Source of the DNA: an uncultured Rickettsiales bacterium
GTDB taxonomy: Bacteria > Pseudomonadota > Alphaproteobacteria > Rs-D84
Direction: 5' to 3'
Length of the DNA: 25,807 nucleotides
Assembly: GCA_900549365.1 (NCBI GenBank)
Contig: UROD01000006.1
Location: 1 to 25,807, forward strand
Position numbers and translations under genes: made by a program. This document shows positions 6,611 to 13,772 of this stretch, piece after piece (position 1 is the first letter of the stretch; each line of letters opens with the position of its first letter). The notes below the pieces were generated by a model. It had not been told where the DNA came from, ran no database searches, and worked only from the letters and a program-made list of their open reading frames with translations.

Positions 6611-6638
6611 ATTATTGCAAATAATCTTTCTTTGTCAA
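6611..6638 (-). promoter_or_regulatory. Promoter of the LysM protein gene
   Basis: TTGACA at 6638-6633, 16-bp spacer, AATAAT at 6616-6611. It overlaps the divergent phosphofructokinase promoter, so the two probably compete for RNA polymerase. Confidence 0.62.
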
Positions 6639-6655
6639 CTTAAATATGATATAAT
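6627..6655 (+). promoter_or_regulatory. Extended -10 promoter of the phosphofructokinase gene
   Basis: TGATATAAT with TATAAT at 6650-6655 and the extended TG at 6647-6648. The -35 position (6627-6632, TTTCTT) is poor. Predicted start near 6662 gives a leader of about 18 nt containing AGGGGG before the ATG at 6680. Confidence 0.68.
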
Positions 6656-6679
6656 CAGGGCATGTTTGTGAGGGGGAAT

Positions 6680-7759
6680 ATGAAGAAAATAGGTATTATG
6701 ACGACTGGTGGTGATTGTTCCGGTCTGAACACGATTATTCAACGCTTGACACACGGCGCACGCTTGCGCGGGTGGCAGGTTTGGGGTATTTTGGACGGCA
6801 CTGATGGGCTGAGCACAACGCCGCCCCGCGTTATAGAGTTAAATGATGACACACTGCCGATTGAAAACGCGCGTCTGGCGGGCAGTTTTTTGCACAACGG
6901 CCATGCCGGCGCGATGAATTTTGAAACCGCGGCAGAGGGCGGCAAACTGGATAAATTCAACAAACAATTACGCAAATCATTGCAAGAATTAAAACTGGAT
7001 GCACTGGTTTTGATTGGCGGCAATGGCAGTTTGTCGTTGGCATGGTGCAACCGTGCAATCTATGCAGACCTGCAACTGATTTGTATTCCAAAAACGATTG
7101 ATATGGATATACCACTGACTGATTGCACGATTGGATTCAGCACCGCGGTTCAGCAACTGGCATCATTTTGTGACCAGTTGATGATGACCGCGCGCAGCCA
7201 TCATCGCTGGTTTGTGGTACAATCTATGGGGCGCGATTGTGGCGCATTGGCATTGCATGGCGGTATTGCCGCCGGCGCAGCGGTTATATTGATACCGGAA
7301 ATAAAATTTGATTTGGATTCGGTTATTGCACATATACAGCACGCCGATACAGATTATGGCATCATTGTTGTGTCAGAGGGGGTACATCTGCGCGGGCATT
7401 CAGGACGCCCCGCCGATATTATTTCGCGCAAATTAACCGCCGCGGGTATTGCAAATCGTGCTGTATTCCCAGAACACATTCAACGCGTTGGCGACACCAC
7501 GGCATGCGACCGTATTTTGGCGGTACGCTTTGCAGATTGTGCATTGCACGCGATTGATAATAACGAAACATACGTTATGACGGCATTGGACGGCAATAGT
7601 GTTAAAACGGTAAGTTTGTCTGATTTCTTTGATGCCGGTGAAATTGCCGACGATCCAAAGATTCCTGGGCTGAAAACATCAGATGCATTTGTTGCCCCCG
7701 ACGACCCACTATTGGACGTCGCCCACCATATGGGAATCTATATTGGTGAAATCAAATAA
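6680..7759 (+). CDS. pfkA: 6-phosphofructokinase (PfkA superfamily)
   Basis: 359 residues. It phosphorylates fructose 6-phosphate to fructose 1,6-bisphosphate, the committed glycolytic step. Motifs: TTGGDCSGLN (8-17), IGGNGS (112-117), PKTIDMDIPLTDCTIGFSTA (138-157) with the presumed catalytic base Asp141, SMGRDCG (182-188), SEG (232-234) and HIQRVGDTTACDR (266-278). Gly at the E. coli Gly104 position suggests ATP rather than pyrophosphate as donor; the Lys in PKT occurs in both types. Unusual residues are Asn115 for the metal-binding Asp of GGDGS, Met for Asn in TIDND, and QRVGD for QRGGS. The ATG at 6662 falls on the predicted transcription start, so the ATG at 6680 with its strong AGGGGG is preferred. 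Monocistronic, with its own terminator. Confidence 0.9.
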   Translation: MKKIGIMTTGGDCSGLNTIIQRLTHGARLRGWQVWGILDGTDGLSTTPPRVIELNDDTLPIENARLAGSFLHNGHAGAMNFETAAEGGKLDKFNKQLRKSLQELKLDALVLIGGNGSLSLAWCNRAIYADLQLICIPKTIDMDIPLTDCTIGFSTAVQQLASFCDQLMMTARSHHRWFVVQSMGRDCGALALHGGIAAGAAVILIPEIKFDLDSVIAHIQHADTDYGIIVVSEGVHLRGHSGRPADIISRKLTAAGIANRAVFPEHIQRVGDTTACDRILAVRFADCALHAIDNNETYVMTALDGNSVKTVSLSDFFDAGEIADDPKIPGLKTSDAFVAPDDPLLDVAHHMGIYIGEIK

Positions 7760-7788
7760 AAAACGGGGCAAATACCCCGTTTTTTTTA
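7758..7788 (+). terminator. Terminator of the phosphofructokinase gene
   Basis: Stem ACGGGG (7763-7768) and CCCCGT (7775-7780) flanked by A-runs and T-runs, followed by eight T. The stem and flanks are nearly identical to the dnaK and secA terminators. Confidence 0.9.
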
Positions 7789-7870
7789 GTGAGTTAGTGA
7801 TAAAGTGACAGAGTGATATAGTTTGTTTGTGCGTATATTTGAACTTTGCACTTTGAACTCTGAACTTTGA
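7788..7870. repeat. Two short-period tandem repeats between convergent terminators
   Basis: 7788-7819 holds four 8-bp units AGTGANNN (AGTGAGTT, AGTGATAA, AGTGACAG, AGTGATAT). 7838-7870 holds nearly five 7-bp units (TTTGAAC, TTTGCAC, TTTGAAC, TCTGAAC, TTTGA). No gene is seen in the interval. Confidence 0.8.
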
Positions 7871-7892
7871 AAAAACGGGGCAAATGCCCCGT
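7869..7892 (-). terminator. Terminator of dnaK
   Basis: Stem ACGGGGC (7875-7881) and GCCCCGT (7886-7892) with loop AAAT, followed on the minus strand by a run of T. It begins 3 nt after the dnaK stop codon. Confidence 0.9.
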
Positions 7893-7895
7893 TTT

Positions 7896-9788
7896 TTATT
7901 TCTTTTCCGAGAAATCAGCATCACGCGTGCCATCTTCGTTTGGCTTGTTTTCGCCAGATTCAGATTTCTGCGCTTCTTGTGACGCTTTATAAACCGCTTC
8001 ACCCAATTTCATTGATTTTTCCATCAACGCATCAGTTTTTTCTTTCAGCGATTCTGCAGTTGCGTCCGCTTTTGCCAATTCATCAGACAACGCTTGTTTT
8101 GCGTCTTCGATGGCTTTCTTGTCATCGGCACTGATTTTATCACCATGCTCTTTCAGTGATTTTTCAATGCTGAACACTGCGGCTTCGGCGTTGTTCTTGG
8201 CTTCTGCCAATGCACGCTTCTGCTTGTCTGCTTCGGCATTTGCCGCGGCTTCGTCAACCATCTTTTTAATATCTTCTTCGGACAGACCACCATCAGATTT
8301 AATGGAAATTGTCTGTTCCTTGCCTGTGCCTTTATCTTTTGCAGATACATGCACGATACCATTGGCGTCAATATCAAACGACACTTCAATCTGGGGCATA
8401 CCACGTGGGGCAGGCGCAATACCTTCCAAGTTGAACTGACCCAGCAACTTGTTATCTGCGGCCATATCACGTTCGCCTTGGAATACGCGAATTGTCACAG
8501 CCGACTGGTTATCTTCGGCGGTACTGAACACCTGTGATTTCTTGGTTGGAATCGTTGTGTTACGGTCAATCAGACGTGTAAACACACCACCCAATGTTTC
8601 AATACCTAATGACAACGGCGTCACGTCCAGCAGCAGAACATCTTTGACGTCGCCTTTCAGAACACCACCTTGAATCGCTGCACCTAACGCAACAACTTCA
8701 TCAGGATTCACGCCCTTGTGAGGTTCGCGACCGAAAAATTCTTTTACTGTTTCAACAACCTTTGGCATACGTGTCTGGCCACCGACCAAGATAACTTCGT
8801 TGATTTGCGACTTGTCCAGACCAGCATCTTTCAACGCTTTCTTGCACGGTTCAATTGTCTTTTGAATCAGGTCATCAACCAATGATTCCAACTTTGCACG
8901 TGTCAATGTTGTATTAAAGTGCTTTGGCCCTGTTGCATCTGCTGTCAGATATGGCAGGTTAATATCAGTTGATGTCTTGGACGACAATTCAATTTTTGCC
9001 TTTTCTGCGGCTTCTTTCAGACGTTGCAACGCCAATTTGTCGCCTGACAGGTCAATGCCAGATTGCGCCTTGAATTCATCAATCAGATGTTTCAACACGC
9101 GCGCATCAAAGTCCGAACCACCCAGTGCGGTATCACCGTTTGTGGATTTAACCTCGAACACGCCATCAACAATTTCCAATATAGAAATATCGAATGTACC
9201 ACCACCCAAGTCATATACGGCGATTGTGCCATTCTTGTCTTTTTCCAAACCATACGCCAACGCGGCGGCGGTTGGTTCATTAACAATACGCAACACATTC
9301 AGACCCGCAATACGTCCTGCGTCTTTGGTTGCCTGACGTTGTGAATCATTAAAGTATGCTGGCACGGTAATAACCGCATCAGAAATTGTTTCGCCCAAAT
9401 ACGCCTCGGCATCTTTCTTTAACTTTGCCAAAATCATAGCAGAAATCTGTGATGGGGCATATTTTTTACCATCAATTTCAACCCACGCATCACCATTGTC
9501 GCCACGCACAATCTTATACGGTACGCGTGCAGCGATTTCTTTAACCGCTGGGCTGTCAAAGCGCAATCCCATCAAACGTTTGATTTCATAAATTGTGCTT
9601 TCAGGATTGGTGATTGCCTGATTCTTGGCTGTGATGCCAACCAACTGTTCGCCATTTGATGTCAACGCGACAACAGATGGGGTTGTACGACCACCCTCTG
9701 AATTTTCAATAATTTTTGGGTCACTGCCATCCATGAACGCCATGGCGGAATTTGTTGTACCCAAATCAATACCTAATACTTTTGCCAT
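7896..9788 (-). CDS. dnaK: Chaperone protein DnaK (Hsp70)
   Basis: 630 residues, full length. The nucleotide-binding domain (1 to about 385) shows GIDLGTTNS (6-14), VITVPAYFND, IVNEPTAAALAYG, VYDLGGGTFDISI and ILVGGQTRMP. The substrate-binding domain follows from DVTPLSLGIETLGG, with the lid helices near the end. The C-terminus TRDADFSEKK is a divergent form of the usual DADFEEVDDKK tail. The start is ATG 9788 (MAKVLGIDLG) with AAGGAG at 9803-9798. A GTG three codons upstream overlaps that ribosome binding site and is rejected. Neither grpE nor dnaJ is adjacent; the gene is monocistronic, with a heat-shock-type promoter and its own terminator. Confidence 0.98.
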   Translation of the reverse strand: MAKVLGIDLGTTNSAMAFMDGSDPKIIENSEGGRTTPSVVALTSNGEQLVGITAKNQAITNPESTIYEIKRLMGLRFDSPAVKEIAARVPYKIVRGDNGDAWVEIDGKKYAPSQISAMILAKLKKDAEAYLGETISDAVITVPAYFNDSQRQATKDAGRIAGLNVLRIVNEPTAAALAYGLEKDKNGTIAVYDLGGGTFDISILEIVDGVFEVKSTNGDTALGGSDFDARVLKHLIDEFKAQSGIDLSGDKLALQRLKEAAEKAKIELSSKTSTDINLPYLTADATGPKHFNTTLTRAKLESLVDDLIQKTIEPCKKALKDAGLDKSQINEVILVGGQTRMPKVVETVKEFFGREPHKGVNPDEVVALGAAIQGGVLKGDVKDVLLLDVTPLSLGIETLGGVFTRLIDRNTTIPTKKSQVFSTAEDNQSAVTIRVFQGERDMAADNKLLGQFNLEGIAPAPRGMPQIEVSFDIDANGIVHVSAKDKGTGKEQTISIKSDGGLSEEDIKKMVDEAAANAEADKQKRALAEAKNNAEAAVFSIEKSLKEHGDKISADDKKAIEDAKQALSDELAKADATAESLKEKTDALMEKSMKLGEAVYKASQEAQKSESGENKPNEDGTRDADFSEKK

Positions 9789-9820
9789 TTTTTTCACTCC
9801 TTGAATTTCTTATGCCCATC

Positions 9821-9849
9821 ATATAGTGAACACTAAAACAGATTTCAAG
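9821..9849 (-). promoter_or_regulatory. Sigma-32-type heat-shock promoter of dnaK
   Basis: CTTGAA at 9849-9844, followed by a further A, then a 17-bp spacer and CTATAT at 9826-9821. This fits the alphaproteobacterial RpoH consensus and not sigma-70. It lies about 33 bp before the dnaK start. Confidence 0.75.
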
Positions 9850-9871
9850 CCCACAGGAAAAAAATAATAAC

Positions 9872-9898
9872 AAAAAAAACCGCCCAAACGGACGGTTT
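9872..9898 (-). terminator. Terminator of rplY
   Basis: Nine-pair stem AAACCGCCC (9877-9885) and GGACGGTTT (9890-9898) with one wobble pair and a 4-nt loop. On the minus strand it runs into TTTTTTTT. It separates rplY from the dnaK promoter. Confidence 0.87.
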
Positions 9899-9921
9899 TA
9901 TGTACATAAATAATTTTGCAA

Positions 9922-10554
9922 TTATTTCTTTTCTGGTGCAGCAGCAGGTGCAGCAGCAGCGGCAGGGGCCGCCTTTGGTGTATCTGCTTCTTCTGGCATT
10001 TTACCACCGATTGTTGCAAACGCCAATTCTGCCTGATGCAAGCCCAATTCAATACCCGCAGGCAAAACCAAATCGGTACCGTGAACTGTTTCGCCGATTG
10101 TAACATTTGTCAAATCAATAACGATTTTTTCAGGGATATCGTGTACCAGACCGCGCAATGCAACCTTACGCACTGCAAAGTTCAAAACACCACCCAATTT
10201 AATACCCTTGGATGTATCAACATTGATAACTTCCACTGGAACACTAACCTCGACAGGGTTATTCACATCAATACGTTTGAAATCAACATGAACAACTGCG
10301 TCCGACACAGGGTGATATTGAATATCGACCAACATGGCATTTTCTTTGCCGTTTGTTGTATCAATTTCAAACAATTTAGTCCGCAAAGCAGGTTTCTTGA
10401 TCAACAGTTCAAAAGAATTGCCATCCAATTCAATTGCAACTGGGGCTTTCTTTTCACCATAGATAACCGCGGGGATTTTGTTGTTTTTGCGGATGCTGCG
10501 TGTGGCCCCCTTGCCAGCAACGCTGCGAATATCTGCATTTAATTTAATTGCCAT
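9922..10554 (-). CDS. rplY: 50S ribosomal protein bL25/Ctc (TL5 type)
   Basis: 210 residues, the long two-domain form of the 5S-rRNA-binding protein. The N-terminal L25 domain (1 to about 92) begins KLNADIRSVAGKGATRSIRKNNKIPAVIYG and contains the HPVSDAVVHVDFKRI motif. The C-terminal TL5/Ctc beta domain (about 100-185) contains VPVEVINVDTSKGIKLGG and LRGLVHDIPEKIVIDLTNV. The last 20 residues are an Ala/Pro-rich tail. The ATG at 10554 has AAGGA upstream, and a clear promoter lies at 10620-10648. In many genomes pth follows rplY; here it does not, and the gene is monocistronic with its own terminator. Confidence 0.96.
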   Translation of the reverse strand: MAIKLNADIRSVAGKGATRSIRKNNKIPAVIYGEKKAPVAIELDGNSFELLIKKPALRTKLFEIDTTNGKENAMLVDIQYHPVSDAVVHVDFKRIDVNNPVEVSVPVEVINVDTSKGIKLGGVLNFAVRKVALRGLVHDIPEKIVIDLTNVTIGETVHGTDLVLPAGIELGLHQAELAFATIGGKMPEEADTPKAAPAAAAAPAAAPEKK

Positions 10555-10619
10555 TTTATAATCCTTTTAATAGCATTGGTTTAACTGTGCGCGACCTCCA
10601 AGGGTGCCGTGCGGGGCAT

Positions 10620-10648
10620 ATTATTTACTAAAATCTTTGAAAAATCAA
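10620..10648 (-). promoter_or_regulatory. Promoter of rplY
   Basis: TTGATT at 10648-10643, 17-bp spacer, AATAAT at 10625-10620. The leader of about 60 nt is GC-rich in its first half and could fold. The promoter lies just beyond the rsmD stop, so rplY can be transcribed separately from rsmD. Confidence 0.65.
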
Positions 10649-10656
10649 GGTTTTTA

Positions 10657-11217
10657 TTACGCGCGACGTTGCAAAATCAAAAAACGCGCCCGCCCGTACG
10701 TTTTATCGCGCAAAATTTCCCATTGCGCATCGTCTGGCAACATGAATTTATCGGCGTCTTGTTCCCATACCAAAATCGTACCAACGCGCGCCGCCACGCC
10801 CACACGGCGCACAAAACGCGCCCCAATTTCCGACAAATCATATGGTGGATCAACAAATATCAAATCGGCATTCGGGGCAATTTGTTCAATTCGCGTCATT
10901 GCATCGGCCATTAAAATATTGGCACGCGCATCGACATTCAGGGGTGCAACGTTTGCGCGCACTGTTTTTATTGACGCGGCGGCATTATCGGTAAATGTAA
11001 CGTTCGCCATTGAGCGTCGCGATAAAAATTCAATTCCAAATTCGCCACTGCCTGCAAACGCGTCCCAGACATTCAGCGTATCGCGTGCACCAACAATCCC
11101 GTCCAGCATATTAAACAGCGCAATTCGCGCGCGATTCTGGGTCGGGCGCGCCCCATCCGGCAGGCGCAATTTACGCCCACGAAACATTCCTGAAATGATT
11201 TGCAATTTTGAATCCAT
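10657..11217 (-). CDS. rsmD: 16S rRNA (guanine966-N2)-methyltransferase RsmD
   Basis: 186 residues, the normal length. It is a class I SAM-dependent methyltransferase modifying G966 of 16S rRNA in the assembling 30S subunit. Motifs: IISGMFRGRKLRLP (8-20), RPTQNRARIALFNML (24-38), the SAM-binding VWDAFAGSGEFGIEFLSR (50-67), and the catalytic VDPPY (122-126). The start at 11217 gives the expected N-terminus. Its ATG is only 17 bp from the divergent tadA ATG and has no ribosome binding site; a -10 element abuts it, suggesting a leaderless mRNA. rplY follows in the same direction after about 100 bp but has its own promoter. Confidence 0.95.
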   Translation of the reverse strand: MDSKLQIISGMFRGRKLRLPDGARPTQNRARIALFNMLDGIVGARDTLNVWDAFAGSGEFGIEFLSRRSMANVTFTDNAAASIKTVRANVAPLNVDARANILMADAMTRIEQIAPNADLIFVDPPYDLSEIGARFVRRVGVAARVGTILVWEQDADKFMLPDDAQWEILRDKTYGRARFLILQRRA

Positions 11218-11227
11218 ATTGTACAGT
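11200..11227 (+). promoter_or_regulatory. Promoter of tadA, apparently leaderless
   Basis: TTGCAA at 11200-11205, 16-bp spacer, TACAGT at 11222-11227. The predicted start falls at about 11234-11235, on the tadA ATG. The -35 lies inside rsmD coding sequence. Confidence 0.58.
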
Positions 11228-11252
11228 GTATCACATGAACCCTATGCAGCAA
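11225..11252 (-). promoter_or_regulatory. Promoter of rsmD, apparently leaderless
   Basis: TTGCTG at 11252-11247, 16-bp spacer, TACACT at 11230-11225 with an extended TGA before it. The predicted start is at the rsmD ATG (11217). The -35 lies inside tadA, and the two -10 elements overlap. Confidence 0.57.
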
Positions 11253-11693
11253 GCCATAAATTTAGCAACCCGCGCAAAATCGCACGACGATGTTCCAATC
11301 GGTGCAGTAATTGTGTGCGATGGGCGCATTATTGCCCGTGGCGAAAATCAAGTGCAACTGAAACGTAATCCGACCTTGCACGCCGAAATCGTTGCAATAA
11401 ATCGCGCATGTAAAAAATTGGGAACGAAATTCTTGGACAACTGCGACATTTACGTGTCGCTGGAACCATGCGCAATGTGCGCAACGGCCATTTCACTGGC
11501 GCGTATTCGTCATGTGTACTTTGCCGCCTGTGATGCCAAAGGTGGTGGCATAATGTCCGGCGCACGCGTATACGACACCGACCGCCACCTGTGGAAACCA
11601 GACGTCACCCAAATGCCTGAATTTGCCGACGCATCGGCACAAATGTTGCGTGATTTTTTTGCAATGCGACGTAATAAACAGGGCGACAAATAA
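11235..11693 (+). CDS. tadA: tRNA-specific adenosine deaminase TadA
   Basis: 152 residues from the ATG at 11235. A TTG-started extension to 11208 would reach back into rsmD and is unlikely. TadA converts A34 to inosine in tRNA-Arg(ACG). The zinc deaminase motif is intact: HAE with His49 and the proton-shuttling Glu51, and PCAMC with Cys79 and Cys82. Other family features are the VPIGAVIV strand (20-27), RNPTLHAEIVAI, SLARIRHVYFA and GGIMSGARVYDT. No Shine-Dalgarno is present; the promoter predicts a start at or next to the ATG. The stop codon forms the loop of a perfect 9-bp hairpin that probably acts as terminator. Confidence 0.95.
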   Translation: MNPMQQAINLATRAKSHDDVPIGAVIVCDGRIIARGENQVQLKRNPTLHAEIVAINRACKKLGTKFLDNCDIYVSLEPCAMCATAISLARIRHVYFAACDAKGGGIMSGARVYDTDRHLWKPDVTQMPEFADASAQMLRDFFAMRRNKQGDK

Positions 11694-11710
11694 TTTGTCG
11701 CCACATTTTA
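11682..11710. terminator. Hairpin at the convergent tadA/gpmI ends
   Basis: Perfect 9-bp stem GGCGACAAA (11682-11690) and TTTGTCGCC (11694-11702). The 3-nt loop is the TAA stop codon of tadA. It is followed by ATTTTATTTAT on the plus strand. It also lies just past the gpmI stop, so it could act in both directions. Confidence 0.65.
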
Positions 11711-13186
11711 TTTATCTATTAAACTGTTACCAGACATATCGGCGGGTTGGGGCAATCCCAGCAACTGTAACATTGTTGGCGCAATATCAGCCAGCCCCCC
11801 ATCGTGCACGCTATGCGGCGTGTTTGACACCAATATAAAATTCACAGGATTTGTTGTATGCGCCGTCCACGGCATAGCATTTTCATGATCCCACATTTTT
11901 TCCGCATTTCCGTGGTCGGCCGTAATCAGAACGGTGCCCTTCAACGCCAATACCGCAGGCACCAGGCGCGCCAACTGGGCATCCAAAACCTCCATCGCGG
12001 TGATTGTGGCGGGCTCTTTGCCCGTATGTCCAACCATATCACCATTGGCATAATTCAAAATAACAACATCAAAGTCCGCCAATTTTTCCAACAACGCGTC
12101 TGTGATTTTAATTGCCGACATTTCAGGGGCCAAATCAAACGTTGCAACATCTGGCGATGGAATCAGAACCTTTTCTTCGTCCGCATAGTCCACATTACGT
12201 TCTGCATCAAAGAAATATGTCACATGGTTGTATTTTTCTGTTTCTGCAATACGTAATTGGCGCAAATGATATGCCGCCAGAACATCACCCAACGTGTCGT
12301 GCGTTTCAACATCTGGCAACAGTGCAGGGCACAATTCGTCCAACCCTTCGCCATATTGGGAAAAGCACAACATGTGCGCGCCCGTGGTCAAAATTGCACG
12401 CACAATCTGGCGCGCGCGGTCGCTGCGGTAATTGCCAAACAAGAATCCATCTTGTGGTGTAATTGGCACATCACCTGTAATGACGGTCGGTTTGATAAAT
12501 TCATCTGTTTCGCCATGCGCATACGCCGAATCCAACGCCGAATCAATTGTTGGCGAAACATATGGACTGGTTGCGCGGGCAATTGCGTTAAATGCCGCGG
12601 TTGTCCTGTCCAAGTTTTGGTTTCTGTCCATTGCATAATAACGCCCAGACAATGTCCCCCAAAACGCCTGACCAGACGCCAAATACGTTGCCAAACGTTG
12701 TTTTATCAATCGAATATATTCGCTGGCTGATTGGGGCGGGGTATCGCGACCATCAGCGATAAAGTGAATACACAGACGCAGGCCCGTGTCCAACACGCGC
12801 GTTGCAATCGTCAACATATCGTTTATGTCTGAATGCACACGACCATCAGACATCAGCCCCGCCATATGCACAATGCCACCGTCGCTCTGAACAGATTTAA
12901 TAAAATCCGCCAAGGGAACATTTTTATCCCATTTTTCCAGTTGAAACCGGCGCAAAAATTGATTAATCACGCGGCCCGATCCAATTGTGATGTGTCCAAC
13001 CTCTGAATTGCCCATTGTTCCATACGACAAGCCCACCGCCGCGCCACTGGCATCCAAACGCGAGTGCGGGTATGTTTGTAATAATTTGTTAAAATACGGC
13101 ATATTTGCCAATGCAACCGCGTTATGTTCAGTTTCTGGATTTATTCCAACACCGTCCATAATGCATAAAACAACTGGTTTTGTCAT
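11708..13186 (-). CDS. gpmI: 2,3-bisphosphoglycerate-independent phosphoglycerate mutase
   Basis: 492 residues, slightly under the usual 505-515. Alkaline-phosphatase-superfamily, manganese-dependent enzyme interconverting 3- and 2-phosphoglycerate in glycolysis. Seen: VVLCIMDGVGI with the metal-binding Asp11, GTMGNSEVGH with nucleophile Ser61, IADGRDTPP, GRYYAMDR, NYANGDMVGHTG and ITADHGNAE. The ATG at 13186 is preceded by AGGAAATAGGA. It is divergent from the HTH gene, with a shared promoter element, and convergent with tadA. Together with the phosphofructokinase it indicates a working Embden-Meyerhof pathway. Confidence 0.97.
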   Translation of the reverse strand: MTKPVVLCIMDGVGINPETEHNAVALANMPYFNKLLQTYPHSRLDASGAAVGLSYGTMGNSEVGHITIGSGRVINQFLRRFQLEKWDKNVPLADFIKSVQSDGGIVHMAGLMSDGRVHSDINDMLTIATRVLDTGLRLCIHFIADGRDTPPQSASEYIRLIKQRLATYLASGQAFWGTLSGRYYAMDRNQNLDRTTAAFNAIARATSPYVSPTIDSALDSAYAHGETDEFIKPTVITGDVPITPQDGFLFGNYRSDRARQIVRAILTTGAHMLCFSQYGEGLDELCPALLPDVETHDTLGDVLAAYHLRQLRIAETEKYNHVTYFFDAERNVDYADEEKVLIPSPDVATFDLAPEMSAIKITDALLEKLADFDVVILNYANGDMVGHTGKEPATITAMEVLDAQLARLVPAVLALKGTVLITADHGNAEKMWDHENAMPWTAHTTNPVNFILVSNTPHSVHDGGLADIAPTMLQLLGLPQPADMSGNSLIDK

Positions 13187-13218
13187 AATTCCTATTTCCT
13201 TTCCCGATTAATAATGCA

Positions 13219-13247
13219 AAAATATCATAACAGTTTTTTGATTGCAA
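13219..13247 (-). promoter_or_regulatory. Promoter of gpmI, sharing its -35 with the HTH gene
   Basis: TTGCAA at 13247-13242 (a palindrome), 17-bp spacer, TATTTT at 13224-13219 preceded by an extended TGA. Confidence 0.6.
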
Positions 13248-13270
13248 AAGAATAATAAAAATTGTATAAA
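13242..13270 (+). promoter_or_regulatory. Promoter of the HTH regulator gene
   Basis: The same TTGCAA at 13242-13247 read on the plus strand, 17-bp spacer, TATAAA at 13265-13270. Predicted start near 13277. Confidence 0.68.
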
Positions 13271-13311
13271 TTGTCCTAGGAACTATGTCATATACACAGA
13301 GAGAAAAGAAC

Positions 13312-13728
13312 ATGAGTGGAAGACCTTTTTCCCCAACATCAGTAGACGAGCACATTGGCCAGCGTGTCCAACTGCGTCGCGTAATGATGGGCCTGTCGCA
13401 AAAAGATTTGGCTAAAATTTGTGGGGTAACATTTCAGCAAATTCAAAAATACGAAACCGCGGGGAATCGTATATCTGCGTCGCGCTTGTTTGAACTCAGC
13501 ACGGCATTGGAAACCCCTGTATCGTTTTTCTTTCAGGGCTTGCCTGGGAATACATCAACAGAAATCCGTGGTGGCAAATCCACGGGGCGCGTTGCCGAAC
13601 AGAAATCAGACGACCCATTGTCAAAAAATGAATCATTGCAACTGATAAACCTGTACTGGCGTCTGCCCGATGATGACAAACGTCAAATGGTCATGAAAAT
13701 GTTGCGTTCATTAAATAACATCAATTAA
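13312..13728 (+). CDS. XRE-family helix-turn-helix transcriptional regulator
   Basis: 138 residues from ATG 13312. The HTH spans about 15-72: VDEHIGQRVQLRRVMMGLSQKDLAK, then ICGVTFQQIQKYE, then GNRISASRLFELS. The segment ALETPVSFFFQGLP and a polar C-terminal arm follow. This architecture is that of the single-domain regulators found throughout Alphaproteobacteria; the target is unknown. The in-frame ATG at 13285 would sit only about 8 nt from the predicted transcription start. ATG 13312 has GAGAGAAAAG upstream and gives the usual family N-terminus, so it is preferred. The palindromic -35 is shared with gpmI, so binding there could affect both genes; autoregulation is inference. Confidence 0.88.
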   Translation: MSGRPFSPTSVDEHIGQRVQLRRVMMGLSQKDLAKICGVTFQQIQKYETAGNRISASRLFELSTALETPVSFFFQGLPGNTSTEIRGGKSTGRVAEQKSDDPLSKNESLQLINLYWRLPDDDKRQMVMKMLRSLNNIN

Positions 13729-13746
13729 ACGAATAAAAAAACAAAT

Positions 13747-13772
13747 AAAAAACGCCCAAACGGGCGTTTTTT
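13747..13772. terminator. Bidirectional terminator between HTH gene and cysteine-rich protein gene
   Basis: Stem AAAAAACGCCC (13747-13757) and GGGCGTTTTTT (13762-13772) with loop AAAC. It has A-run and T-run flanks in both orientations and overlaps the stop codon of the minus-strand gene. Confidence 0.9.

Noticed and set aside
9789..9797. GTG start of dnaK
   Set aside because: It overlaps the Shine-Dalgarno sequence; ATG 9788 gives the canonical MAKVLGIDLG start at good spacing.
11208..11234. TTG start for tadA
   Set aside because: It would overlap the start of rsmD and lie upstream of the predicted transcription start. ATG 11235 fits the family.
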